This document shows positions 52,605-62,774 of a stretch of 64,000 nucleotides of DNA, piece after piece. This stretch comes from Bryum argenteum (Eukaryota; Streptophyta; Bryopsida; Bryales; Bryaceae), in NCBI GenBank assembly GCA_037043015.1, contig CM073327.1, forward strand, positions 9,096,727 to 9,160,726, in the 5' to 3' direction. Position numbers and translations under genes: made by a program. The notes under the pieces are model-generated. The model ran no database searches. It was not told where the DNA came from and saw only the letters and a program-made list of their open reading frames with translations. Within the stretch, counting starts at the first letter, position 1, and every line of letters begins with the position of its first letter.

Positions 52605-54746
52605 TCACATGAGACGGCCAGCGTATTTAGTTCTGGGATAAATAAGCTTCAAGTCTATCCATTGCACAAAGAATTGATCTGCAAGATGCAGCTTGTACAG
52701 TAACAACCCTGTGAGTGAAAGCTTCTTCACTCGTGCTATGCTTTCCACGTACACCACCACCACCCATTTCATCCCCATCACCTGCAAACACATCCCACAT
52801 AACAGGTCACAACCCCTAAACTCCATTAAGGCGATATTCAGACTTTCAAAGAACCTATATAGGAAAAGGTAAGAGTCCAAACTGTCTTCATCGACAGAAA
52901 AGTCTCGGTTCAACAAACTCTGTAATTAGCACAATAGGAGATGTGAGGAGTACCTCAAGCAGAAAACTAGGTATACATAATGGTAGACGAGTATCAATAC
53001 TTGCTCTAATGCAGAAAACCAGCTTTCCATATTGGTAAACAAGAACCAAGACCATGCTATAAACCCCAAAACTCCAATACGAAATGAGATGTGAGGAGTA
53101 CCTTAAGCAGGAAACCAGCTACACATATTGGTAGACAAGTACCAGGACCATTGCACAAGATCTGCACCATACAAAGACAATCACCGTAAACAACAGTAAA
53201 GAATAATATTCCATTCCTTCTTATTAATAAAGCATGAAAATGGTATTGTAGAGAATCGTCTATGCATACGGATCTTTCCACATGATAATATAGATGAAAA
53301 ATACTTGTCTGGTGTAATGAGATATACCACATCAGGCTGTATCCACAAAACTTGAAGAATAGCATGAGCAATCGCCCACAAAGTGGAGAAGACGGAAGTT
53401 ATGTATAACTGGCCTACTTCACGGCTTCGGTAGATCTTGGAGTAGTGGCTGATTTGAAGTGATCTCTCTGCATCGTCAACGCCCTGTTATAATGCCAATT
53501 ATTTCAGGCACTTTTCAACATCTCGGTGCATTGATTCATTTTCAGGATCTACACTAGTAATTGATTATCTTAAACGTCAATTGTAATCCTTTTTAGGTTT
53601 TGACACTCTTCAGGTAATTGCTCGCAGATTGAGTGATATCAAGATTTGTAGAAGTTTGAACCCACACATCTACATGTGCAGAAGATCTGCTGCCAAGAAT
53701 TAATTCGATGGCGAGATGCTTGAAGCATGGTTGTAGTTTAGCAGAAATAAACACCCGAGAGTAAAGCGTGATGCCGATTTTAGACGTGGAAGCTAAAGAG
53801 TGAACGATCCAAACTTAAATCCTTAATCCTCATAGACTATTTGTGTGATGTAAGAGCAGCATCAGAACTTGGGTCATTTGAAGACTATGTATGATACTGA
53901 GATCATTGACCTTTATCTTAGCACTGTAGGGCTTTCTTATCTGTCCGCAGATACAGGTTCAAAATTTCATCTTACCCCTCTCCTACCGAAGAATCTTCAT
54001 GGTAACTTAAAAATGCATTAACTTGATGAATGGACGTGACACTTCTACGCTAATGATCGAATCTTAGACGTGGAAACTACATCGACAGTGATCCAAACCC
54101 TAAACCCTTACCCCGGAAACCTCTGCATATGCTCTCAGAAGACTGTAGAGATCTGTAGCTTAAAAAAATTATACCTTACCATTGAACTTCAGTATAGAAT
54201 TATTATCCTTATTCAATTACAGCTTCCAATCGTCTACTACTGAAGTTGCTGTAACTTCGAAAATTGTATTCAATTCATGCATTCAATGTGACGACTGTGC
54301 GTTCGGTGTCAATTTTAGACGTGGAAACTACCAGCGATCTAAACCCTAGATTCAGAAACGTTTTGCATATACGCACCTGGAATGGGAAGTCCTTAAGCAA
54401 CTCGGCTTCAACCTTCTCAGCTTTTTCCAAACTGAATTTATCAGTGGCGCCAGCGATGTAAAAGCGGGGAGCGTATTGATCCAACTTCATAGACCTCACC
54501 AAGCACAGCATCTCCGCAGTATGACCACCTGCAAAACAACTACCCGATCAAAAAATTGAACACGTCATTTTTTTTTTGGGTCGAAGTTAGTGTTCAATTA
54601 CCAGATCCCAGCACGATGAGTGTCCGCTTGGGTCGACCTTTTTGGGAGGATAATGGCCTTCCCGTGTTGTATAGCACCCAGATCACCCGCCCTATTAAGA
54701 TTGTGAACGCGATTGTTATTACCCACGACCACATTGCGACCTCCAT
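52605..54746 (-). CDS. ALG14: ALG14, membrane anchor of the UDP-GlcNAc transferase (about 223 aa)
   Basis: ALG14 recruits ALG13 to the cytosolic face of the ER; together they add the second GlcNAc to the dolichol-linked oligosaccharide for N-glycosylation. Exons (minus): 54746-54602, 54528-54377, 53465-53328, 53161-53102, 52781-52605. N-terminal membrane helix WVITIAFTILIGRVIWVLY at residues 8-26. Then the family motifs LIVLGSGGHTAEML, YRSREVGQLYITSV, ILCNGPGTCLPICV, VYVESIARVKKLSL and DQFFVQW, in the usual order and with normal length. The acceptor of exon 3 (GCAGAG|AGA) is chosen for phase; an alternative two bases upstream would break the frame. Confidence 0.93.
53770..54376 (-). repeat. 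Three decayed tandem copies in ALG14 intron 2
   Basis: A TTAGACGTGGAARCTA motif recurs at 53779, 54064 and 54314 (spacing about 285 and 250 bp). Each is followed by GATC-AAAC(C)CTA or AAACTTAAATCC. Two are followed by a (C/T)TTTGCATAT-like stretch, which in the last copy abuts the exon 2 donor. The last copies contain telo-box AAACCCTAAACCC. Confidence 0.55.
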
Positions 54747-54849
54747 TGTGGTCAAATCGGTGGATCGATCGAAAAATGCACTTCGAGTTCACGACCCATT
54801 TCAATTGCAGGAGCGCTGCGTGTGTCTGCGGAGTATATACTATATGAAC

Positions 54850-55040
54850 CATGTAGATGAGAAACGTGATGGATGAACGTGGCAGTGATAGGATGGATGA
54901 GAGATGATAAATTACGGATGGATGAACGTGGCAGCGATATGATGGATGAGAGATGATAAATTACGGATGGATGATAGATGATAAATTACAGATGGATGAA
55001 CGTGGTCGAGTTAGGGATGGATAAATATGAAGCCAGGTAT
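54850..55040 (+). repeat. Minisatellite of about 52 bp upstream of ALG14
   Basis: Unit made of GATGGATGAACGTGGCAG, TGATAGGATGGATGAGAG and ATGATAAATTACG. There are two near-full copies from about 54867, then shortened copies (GATGGATGATAGATGATAAA) to about 55010. It begins about 100-120 bp upstream of the ALG14 ATG, so it may overlap its promoter. Confidence 0.85.
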
Positions 55041-55545
55041 TGTGAGTGGATGGATGAACATAGTCTAGAGACGGAGAAGAGAAACTCCAACCTATTTAAA
55101 ATCCGTCGTGAATAGAGTGTTCATATGACCTTTTCTTGGATGTATGTCCCGAGGTTATCACACCAATGGAGGGACTACTAACCCATTTCACGGTGAACAA
55201 TATGCTAGGTCCTAGCTAGCCACGGGTGCCTTAGAGATATCCGACATGGTAACCCTCTATAGGGCTTTGAGGTACCCATACAACGAGGTCCAAGAACCCC
55301 CACTATATACGTGCAAATCCAAGGGATAGAATTTTACACAATAGAGGTGATAATATTTAGATATGAGATCCTACTTTTAAAATAACAAAATAATGAGTCA
55401 TTTTTTTCTTCTCATACATCAATTTCAACAATTTGGTACACAAACACAATTTTTGATTTTATAGGTCCAATTTACTCATGGGCCTACGCTAGATTGTGAC
55501 CTTTCAAGTACCGTATTCTTGGATTTCACATAAGGAGCTTGACTA

Positions 55546-55773
55546 GAATGTAAAGGGGCAATGGTTCGTGGCAGCTACCAAGGAGGCACCCTAGAATCCG
55601 TGAGGACCTCCCAAGGCCGTTTTTGATAATTTTGAATTCAAATTTGACGTCTGCGACCCCAAGTTACCCTTGGAAGCCTACTCCTTGGCATTGAATGTCT
55701 ATACATCAAAAAATTAGGGGGCTCATTACCCATCCTCCTTGGTAGCTGCTACGAACGCTTACCCAATGTAAAG
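55546..55773. mobile_element. Foldback / MITE-like element
   Basis: Two arms of about 43 bp are imperfect inverted repeats. Left: AATGTAAAGGGGCAATGGTT, then CGTGGCAGCTACCAAGGAGG (to about 55590). Right arm, read on the other strand: CATTGGGTAAGCGTTCGTAG, then CAGCTACCAAGGAGGATG (55731-55773). GCAGCTACCAAGGAGG is exact in both. The 140-bp interior is non-coding. Confidence 0.6.
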
Positions 55774-56079
55774 ACCTAAAATCACAAGTTCAGCAAGTGT
55801 TGATAACCGGGACAATCCGGGTATCATCCACACGGTTAGTCGTTACATTCACCTTCAGCTGCTTTCAAGCCAAGTTCCCCTGTTCCATTCCATTGTTGTC
55901 AATTCCTCACCTCCATCGCTCTCGAAGCCTACTTCCTCCATGTAATCCCAATTCAATCCCTTCAAATGTAGAAAAAATCACTCCATTCTTTCTTTCCAAG
56001 CCTTCGAACCATGAAAATCATATCACTGTTGTTGCAATCCACTCTGAATGCTGTTTTGTTGAAGACTTTCGAGTTAGCG

Positions 56080-56870
56080 TCAAATTAAGCGTAAATAATC
56101 TTTTATCTTTTGAATTGGAGATGCAAGAAGAGCGCTGAATGTTCAGGAATTAATCAACAGTTAAGTTTTTGCTTTAGACCTCCTGAGGTTGGATCTTGTT
56201 TGATGCTTACGGGCGTTACGAAACAGCATTGCATATGCAATCGATGTTAGTAGTTCTGAATTTTTTAGTGCTTTCTTAGTTCTGTTTTTAAGAGTTTTAA
56301 GTTTGCGTGGAATCTTTTATCATTGAAATTGGAGATGCAAGGATAGCGCTGAAGGTTCAGGAATTAATCAACAGTTAAGTTTGTACTGTAGACCTGTCGA
56401 TACCTGTTTTGAGGTTGGATCTTGTTTTATGCTTAAGGGACTTACGAAACAGCATTGCATATGCACAATCGCAGTTCTGAGTTTTTTAGAGCATGTTAAT
56501 GCATAGGCATGTTTGGAGTCAGATCTTATGTTGCATCGGCGGCACAATCGTGAAAATTTAAGTTAATTTTAATGCGAGCCCCTAGGTATTCTGTTTTGCA
56601 GAGTTTTATGTTAGCGTCGTGACAATCAGATTCTAGCGAAATCTTATCTCATTGGTATCGGAGATATATGGATGTTCGGGAATTGATTAGCAGTTACTTT
56701 TGTCGAAAATTGTTCTATATTTTGTTTTATAGTTCGCTTCTGTTCGATGCTTGAGTTAAGAAAGACCGTCGAATATATCCTGACAAAACAATGGATGTTA
56801 GTAAATGTGAGTTTTTTGGAGTGTGTTAATGTATTTGCTTGTTCGAAGTCAGATCTCATGTTGCATTGGC
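56080..56870 (+). repeat. Triplicated leader sequence upstream of PBF1
   Basis: Three related copies with GGAGATGCAAG at 56118 and 56331 and GGAGATATATGG at 56659. The first two share GGAATTAATCAACAGTTAAG, GAGGTTGGATCTTGTTT and TTACGAAACAGCATTGCATA almost perfectly. The third is more diverged (GGGAATTGATTAGCAGTTAC). It probably represents a duplicated 5' leader or leader intron. Confidence 0.75.
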
Positions 56871-57014
56871 GGGAGTTCTCAAGTCGCTCGTGTTTTGAAT
56901 TTTAGTCATTCTCAAGTGCTTTATCTCTTTTGTGCAGGAAGTGCTGGCCAAAGTGGACTTGTTGAGTTTTTGCGTATAAGTTTACTGTCTTTTGCCTTCA
57001 GATTCTTGGACGAA

Positions 57015-58583
57015 ATGCTCGCAGAGATGGATATGGTATTCGCTCCTCGCTTAATTGATGCTCCCCGTAGTTCACATCCAGCCCCCACATGGAGTCCTTA
57101 CGATAACAACGGAGGGTAGTTTTTCCTGTCCCTTCATTAATCTTCTATATCATAGATTTGCTTGCCGCAATCCCAATCGAGTTTGATGCGTACGCATACA
57201 CTTCTTGTGGATATGCAGTACCTGCGTGGCAATAGCGGGAGCAGATTACTGTGTGATGGCTGCTGACACAAGAATGTCGACGGGGTTTAGCATTTTGACT
57301 CGTGATCATTCAAAAATTCATCAGATGTGAGTTTGTGCATACCCTTTCTTTGACAGGTCTCTATTTCTCTCGCGAATCTGGTTGGGGTTTAGACTAGGGT
57401 TTTCTTTGAGCTCACACATTTGTTGCTTGGATGCTTCAGAACGGAGAAGTGTGTGTTGGCTTCCTCGGGCTTTCAAGCAGACATTAGAGCTCTTCAGAAG
57501 AATTTAGACGCTCGGCATCAGGTAATATTCTCGTGTTGTCGACATCGATCAAATCATGGTTTTGGTATCGGAGAACAAGGGGCTGATATGTGCTCTTTCT
57601 TGAAAGTAGATTTATCAGCATCAGCACAGCAAAGCGATTAGCTGCCCAGCAATGGCGCAACTGCTTTCAAACACACTCTACTACAAGCGATTCTTCCCCT
57701 ACTACGCATTCAATGTGCTTGGTGGCTTGGACAATGAAGGTACGCATCTTCGTCCTCCTTCGGAAACTTGTTCTTCATGATTAGGGTAACGGACCTCTGT
57801 CTAGATGATCTCTGGTTGTATTTGTGAGATTTCTGGTTATCGTCTTATTGATCTGCATTTCGGATCAAGCAGGTAAAGGTTGTGTATACACATACGACGC
57901 CGTTGGTTCCTATGAGCGTTCAGGATACAGCTCTCAAGGTTCTGGCATGCAACTTATCATGCCCGTGCTAGACAATCAACTGAAATCATCGAGCCCTCTT
58001 GTCTTACCACAGCGGGTCAGTTTTCATCAACCTTCACATGGCTTGAGCTACAGCTTTCCTATGTGTCATAGTCTCTTGCAAATCCTGATATACTTCTGAG
58101 TTCAGGAGTCAACAACGCCCCTCTCGGAGACCGAAGCTGCGGATCTCATCAAAGATACCTTCGCCTCGGCTGCTGAGCGTGACATTTATACGGTACTTCA
58201 TTTTCATACTACTGCTTTTGTTATGGTCTACCAATTTTGACGATGTAGGGAGTGAAGCCCAGAGCACTTGATGTCACAGCTCAAGTCCGCAGAATGCACA
58301 AGGTTATATGAATATCTATAACATTTCGTGTTGTATGGAAACTCTCACAATTCACACTTGGAGACAAGAAGGTGCTCTGGAACAGTTTTTACCTAGTCGA
58401 ACTCATTACTACCAGTCATGTTTGCACACAGTTATGGATCATATTAGCAAGTTTGCTAATGTTATACCTAGCATGGAGTAAACGTTACAGCAATTGGTGT
58501 GATGGCAGGGTGATGGTGTGGAGATAGTCATTATCAACAAGGACGGGATCAGAAGAGAAACGATGCCCCTGAAGCGCGACTAG
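57015..58583 (+). CDS. PBF1: 20S proteasome subunit beta-6 (type-1 beta, PBF1), 241 aa
   Basis: Non-catalytic beta-ring subunit of the 20S proteasome core, in cytosol and nucleus. Exons: 57015-57115, 57219-57326, 57440-57521, 57610-57739, 57873-58015, 58106-58192, 58509-58583; all phases agree. Family landmarks in order: TWSPYDNNGG, TCVAIAGADYCVMAADTRMS, VLASSGFQADIRALQKNL, YQHQHSKAISCPAMAQLL, RFFPYYAFNVLGGLD, YTYDAVGSYERSGY, TPLSETEAADLI, FASAAERDIYTGDGVEIVII. Length matches the family (about 223-241). The ATG at 57015 is the first of three close Met codons (MLAEMDM); a start at 57027 or 57033 is possible. The frame is open further upstream, through the putative acceptor. Confidence 0.96.
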
Positions 58584-59098
58584 GTAGATACAAACCCAAT
58601 ACTCTAGTTTTGACTAGTTGCTTACTTCTGGCGGATCACCTCCTCCTAGGCATGTGTTCTACAAGCTGTAGATCCTCTGCAGCTAAAGTCTGGAACTACA
58701 GTTCAATGTGTGTAAAGTTTTCTCGGAGCACTTGAAGTATCCCACATTGAATAATTGCAACGAACACAATTAAAGCGCTGTGAAACTTTATAACGAGCTT
58801 GTTCACATGGGAGGTGTATAGAGCAATTCCTACTGCCTACTGCAGAACTCTTACGTGCATATGTTACAATGTCTCTCCTCGACTACCACGGCCATGGCTA
58901 TATCGTCAGAGGATTTGACTGAAGTGTGTTTCAGTGCAGTTCAGAGGCATGCAGGACTTTGTAGGGAAGGCAGAGAAACTGCTTGTGATATTCGCAAGGA
59001 GATTTTTTATTGTAGAAACCTGCATTAGAGTACAGGAAGCAGCTACGGGGTTCACATTTCAAGGTAACAAATCCATGGTAGAGGATTTAGCTAAGCAA
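58584..59098. other. 3' region between convergent PBF1 and MetE-like genes
   Basis: About 515 bp expected to hold the two 3'UTRs. An open frame at 58934-59260 overlaps the MetE-like gene antisense and has no known domain. Nothing else is supported. Confidence 0.5.
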
Positions 59099-60406
59099 TT
59101 AGAGTCCAAGCTCGATAGAGGCGAGGCGGGCGCCCTCCACTCTCGCAGCAATCTTGCGCATGGCGATGTCGCGAGCAAAGTCTGGGGATCCGTGCAGCGG
59201 CTTCAGGTCACGACTGAAGGGGGAGAAACCACAGTCATCAGTAGCGCCAAGGCGATGTGAGGGGATGTGCTTAGCAGCCGAGAGGAGCGCGTCTCGCACT
59301 TGCTCGGCCGTCTCGACAACAGGGCTCAGCGGATTCACCACCCCAATAAAGCAGAACTGCGGCACGCCATTCGCATCCTCGCGCCGGTACTTGGCGCACA
59401 GCTTGTACACGGACTCCTTGTCTTCCTCGCTGGCGCATTGAATCAGGAAGTAGCCCGCGTTCATAAGAAACATGCGCTCCAACAGAAGCTCGTAAGGAAC
59501 CTCCTTGCTGTGAACGGAGTCGCAGTCCCCGCCTGGACATGTGTGAATGCCGATGTTGCGTCGCTCTTCAGGTGAGAATCGATCCAGCACGTGGTTGTTC
59601 AGGTCCACAAACTCCTGGCATCCCATTTCGATCAATTAAGCGAGACCACTCATACTATGGTAAGTGCTTTTGGTTGGAAAGCATACAAATAGTTCTAGAT
59701 TGAGAAGCGCTATAAAAACGAGGAGGAATTATTCACCAACAAGAATGAAGAAAGAGAGAAAGCATCGACAAGCTCTGACCTGCAGCATGTTTTTCCCAGT
59801 CCAGGGGTTACGGGAGTCGTTCTTATTCGCAAGTCGTCCTTCCGTGAAATCAATGGAGACTCGTGCCGCGCCAGCCTCGAAGCAGCGCCGGATATCCTTC
59901 TCAACCTCGTCACAGACATCGTCCAAGAATGCGGTTCGCGGGTAGCCTTCAATCTCGCTGTCGAGGGGGTACAACAGCATCATCATGGAGGGGGAGATAA
60001 CAGCCTGCTTCAGGGGCTTAGTGGCGATTCGTTTGTTCTTCTCCACAAACTCGGAGGCGAAAGTCTTGTACCGAAACGGTCCTTTGGTGATGCGGGGAAG
60101 CTGGCGATGGTGGCCATCATCAAAGATAGCGAAGAACTGGCCATCACCGGCGAGGTTTTGCGCTAACCCAGTGCCTGCAAGTGTATCCGTAATCGGGTAC
60201 GTCGCAAAGCTTGATTCCCGCTGCTCACCATCTGTTACATACGTCTCCTCTGTCTCTTCTAGTCTGTGAATTGAATCCGCAGCTGCTTCGTCTTGTGCCG
60301 ATTGAAGCTGCTCGAACGTGATCGTGCCCTTGTCATATGCCTCGTATGCATCTTGCAGCTTCATCGGTCGTGGTAATGACCCAACTAGCTCAGTGGGGAT
60401 CGGCAT
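59099..60406 (-). CDS. Stand-alone MetE-like (cobalamin-independent methionine synthase family) protein, 380 aa
   Basis: Two exons (minus): 60406-59780 and 59614-59099, joined in phase at AACATGCTGCAG|GAGTTTGTG. It matches only the catalytic half of MetE; the duplicated N-terminal half of plant methionine synthase (about 765 aa) is absent. N-terminus MPIPTELVGSLPRPMKLQDA is the usual start of this short family. Zinc-site region HTCPGGDCDS gives His233 and Cys235; DDCGFSPF gives Cys337. The position expected for the Glu ligand reads FLIQCASE, so Gln appears to replace it. Substrate may be homocysteine or another thiol; this cannot be decided here. No transit peptide is evident, suggesting cytosol. 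Short MetE-like proteins are best known from bacteria, archaea and fungi, so ancient transfer is possible. Confidence 0.85.
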
Positions 60407-62774
60407 TGTGCAGGGCTCCCTGTATTTCCAAGTTTGAGATGTGCGATGTGGCTCCGAGACATGAATGTTCTTGTAGAAACTAGGTGGTCATTGATGGGGC
60501 TCTTGGTTGGTCCTCAGTTTTTACTTTGATTTGCTTTGGACCCCGGCAAGTCATTTTTTGGGAAGTGGAGGTGAAAAATGGGTTCTACAGCTCCATCCTA
60601 AGAAGGCCTCTCCATGGAATCTGACAAATTGAAATTAGTGAGCGGCGATGTGGGTGATGCAGAGCTCGATAACTACAGTATTTGGACTTTGACTTGCTGG
60701 AGATATCATTGCTGACGTTATCTGCGTTGCGCTGCATTCGACAGACAGTCTATTTTGAGAAACACGATGAGAGCTCTAGGACCAGTGGCTCGCTGTAATT
60801 TGCACGTACGAGCGTTTCCAGGAGACAATGATGCTATGCATCATCGCAACGTCATCACGTGGGCCTTCGTGTGGGGTTTTTTGACACCTTCATACAACTC
60901 AATTACAGACATACCAAGTACAATGTATGTGAACATGTATTTGGTGTTATATATGGTTACGTTCAGTCATGAGGTGGAGGAACAACGAATTGACGTAAGC
61001 AATGTCAGAAATTCACGAATTGACGTAGGTAATGTCAGAAATTCACAATTTTGACAAATCTGCTGGTTGGTGTACATTCAATTTGTCCATTTCTTTTTGG
61101 GTTGATTTTCTAATGTTTGTATTGAGCGAATCTAGGAACATGAAACGGATTTGTCAATGATGAATGTTGAGTACATTTTATTAAGCGAATCTTGGAACAT
61201 GAAACGGTTGTGTCGATGATGAATGTTGAAGTACATTTCATAATTTCTGTGAATACCTCATCGCCTTGCACATGCATCCATTTCTATTCAACTTGCACTA
61301 TTTATGTCTAGAGGAGGAAGATGCTTTGGTAACAAGAAGTAAGATGTTAGTACATTAATTGGTTCAAGAAGAAGAAAGATGCTTTTATATGTTTGAGTAG
61401 TGGGATCTTGGCGACTACTAGGCATGGAAGGTGCCAACAAAAGCAGGGAGTTTTCAAGAGTGGTTTGAAGCACGCACCTTATGGAACTTGCACTCCGGTA
61501 TGAGCCCAACAAAACTTTAACTTGTTTCTGGAAATTAAAATTAGCAAGAAAAAATGATGCATGTCTCTTCGTGTTGTGATTGCACTTAGCAACTTGCTTA
61601 ATTTATTTTATCAAGTGATTGACTCATAACCTCCTACTACTTCTCTTGCATCCACTAGATATATTTACGAAAGCTTGTGAGTTCTTATGACTCACAACTC
61701 TTAGACTTACATTCTTTGGACTTAATGATGTCTTTGTATTATGTTTCTATCATTAAGAGTACACCAAGAAAAATTACCCAAAAGGTGATGATGTTGTGTT
61801 TTTTTTTGTTAAACATACCTTCACATCATCTCTAGTTCAAACTTAATGTTAGAAAGAATAAAGTGAGAAGGCTATAAAAAACAAAAAATAAATCTTCATG
61901 CATGCCTCTTAAATTTGGTTGGCAAGAAGAAAGTGTTTCCTTAATCTATCATTTGATTTTTCTCTTTACATGACAGAGATTGTCAATCTCTCTTATCATA
62001 AACATCCCATTAGTATTGACTTCTACCTACTTTCAAGTGCTCATAAGACAAAAAACATGTCCTTTTGCCTCAAAGATTTTTGAGGGTGCCCATATAATAC
62101 AGTGTATTGAAATTTCAAGATTACATTTTAATGTAGTTTTAGAACATCTCATACCTCTGAATGGTACTATTATTGTCCTTCTTGTTCACTAAGAATTTTA
62201 GGGAATAAACAAAGATTGATATCTTTCATGTAATGAGTTGATCAAAGAACATCACCTTCTCTATGAATTCTCACATTCATCATAATCATCATAAATATCT
62301 TGTTGTAAGGAGTAGAACTCATAGAATCTTATTCTATTATAGATCTCTTATTTTTACTTATTTATTTTACTTTTGTATCATAGTGTGGTGCTAATTTGTG
62401 ATGAGGGGTGCTAAGTCTTAAGCCATAAGCAATGAGCAATGAGCAATAAACTCTTGAGCAGTAACGCATAGTATTGTAACCAACTATCGACCTATGACCG
62501 TGTAAAATGATTATATTACAAAATGATGTTCAAGTGTAAGAGCCAAAAATTTCATATAGAAATACATTCAAGACAGTAATTATTTGAGAAGGTAGCCTAT
62601 AACCGTGGTTTGGTATATGAGTTCAATTTTTGAATAAGATTGATCAAAATTAGAATTCACATACATTAGTATCACTGTGTATATACGCAATCATATATCT
62701 ATGAAAATCGTGATAAACATAAACATATACTGAAATTAATAAGAAATCAAAGCAAAATGTGCACATATGTAATA
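60407..62774. other. Gene-free region with short tandem duplications
   Basis: AT-rich, without a recognisable gene. A 30-bp unit GAATTGACGTAAGCAATGTC...AAATTCAC is duplicated at 60987-61046, and a 55-60 bp unit with GCGAATCT(A/T)GGAACATGAAACGG is duplicated at 61125-61245. From about 61550 on the sequence is low-complexity AT-rich DNA with no supported feature. Confidence 0.6.

Noticed and set aside
59154..60269. Several plus-strand frames opposite the MetE-like gene
   Set aside because: They are antisense shadows of a GC-rich coding sequence; the minus-strand reading has clear family motifs.
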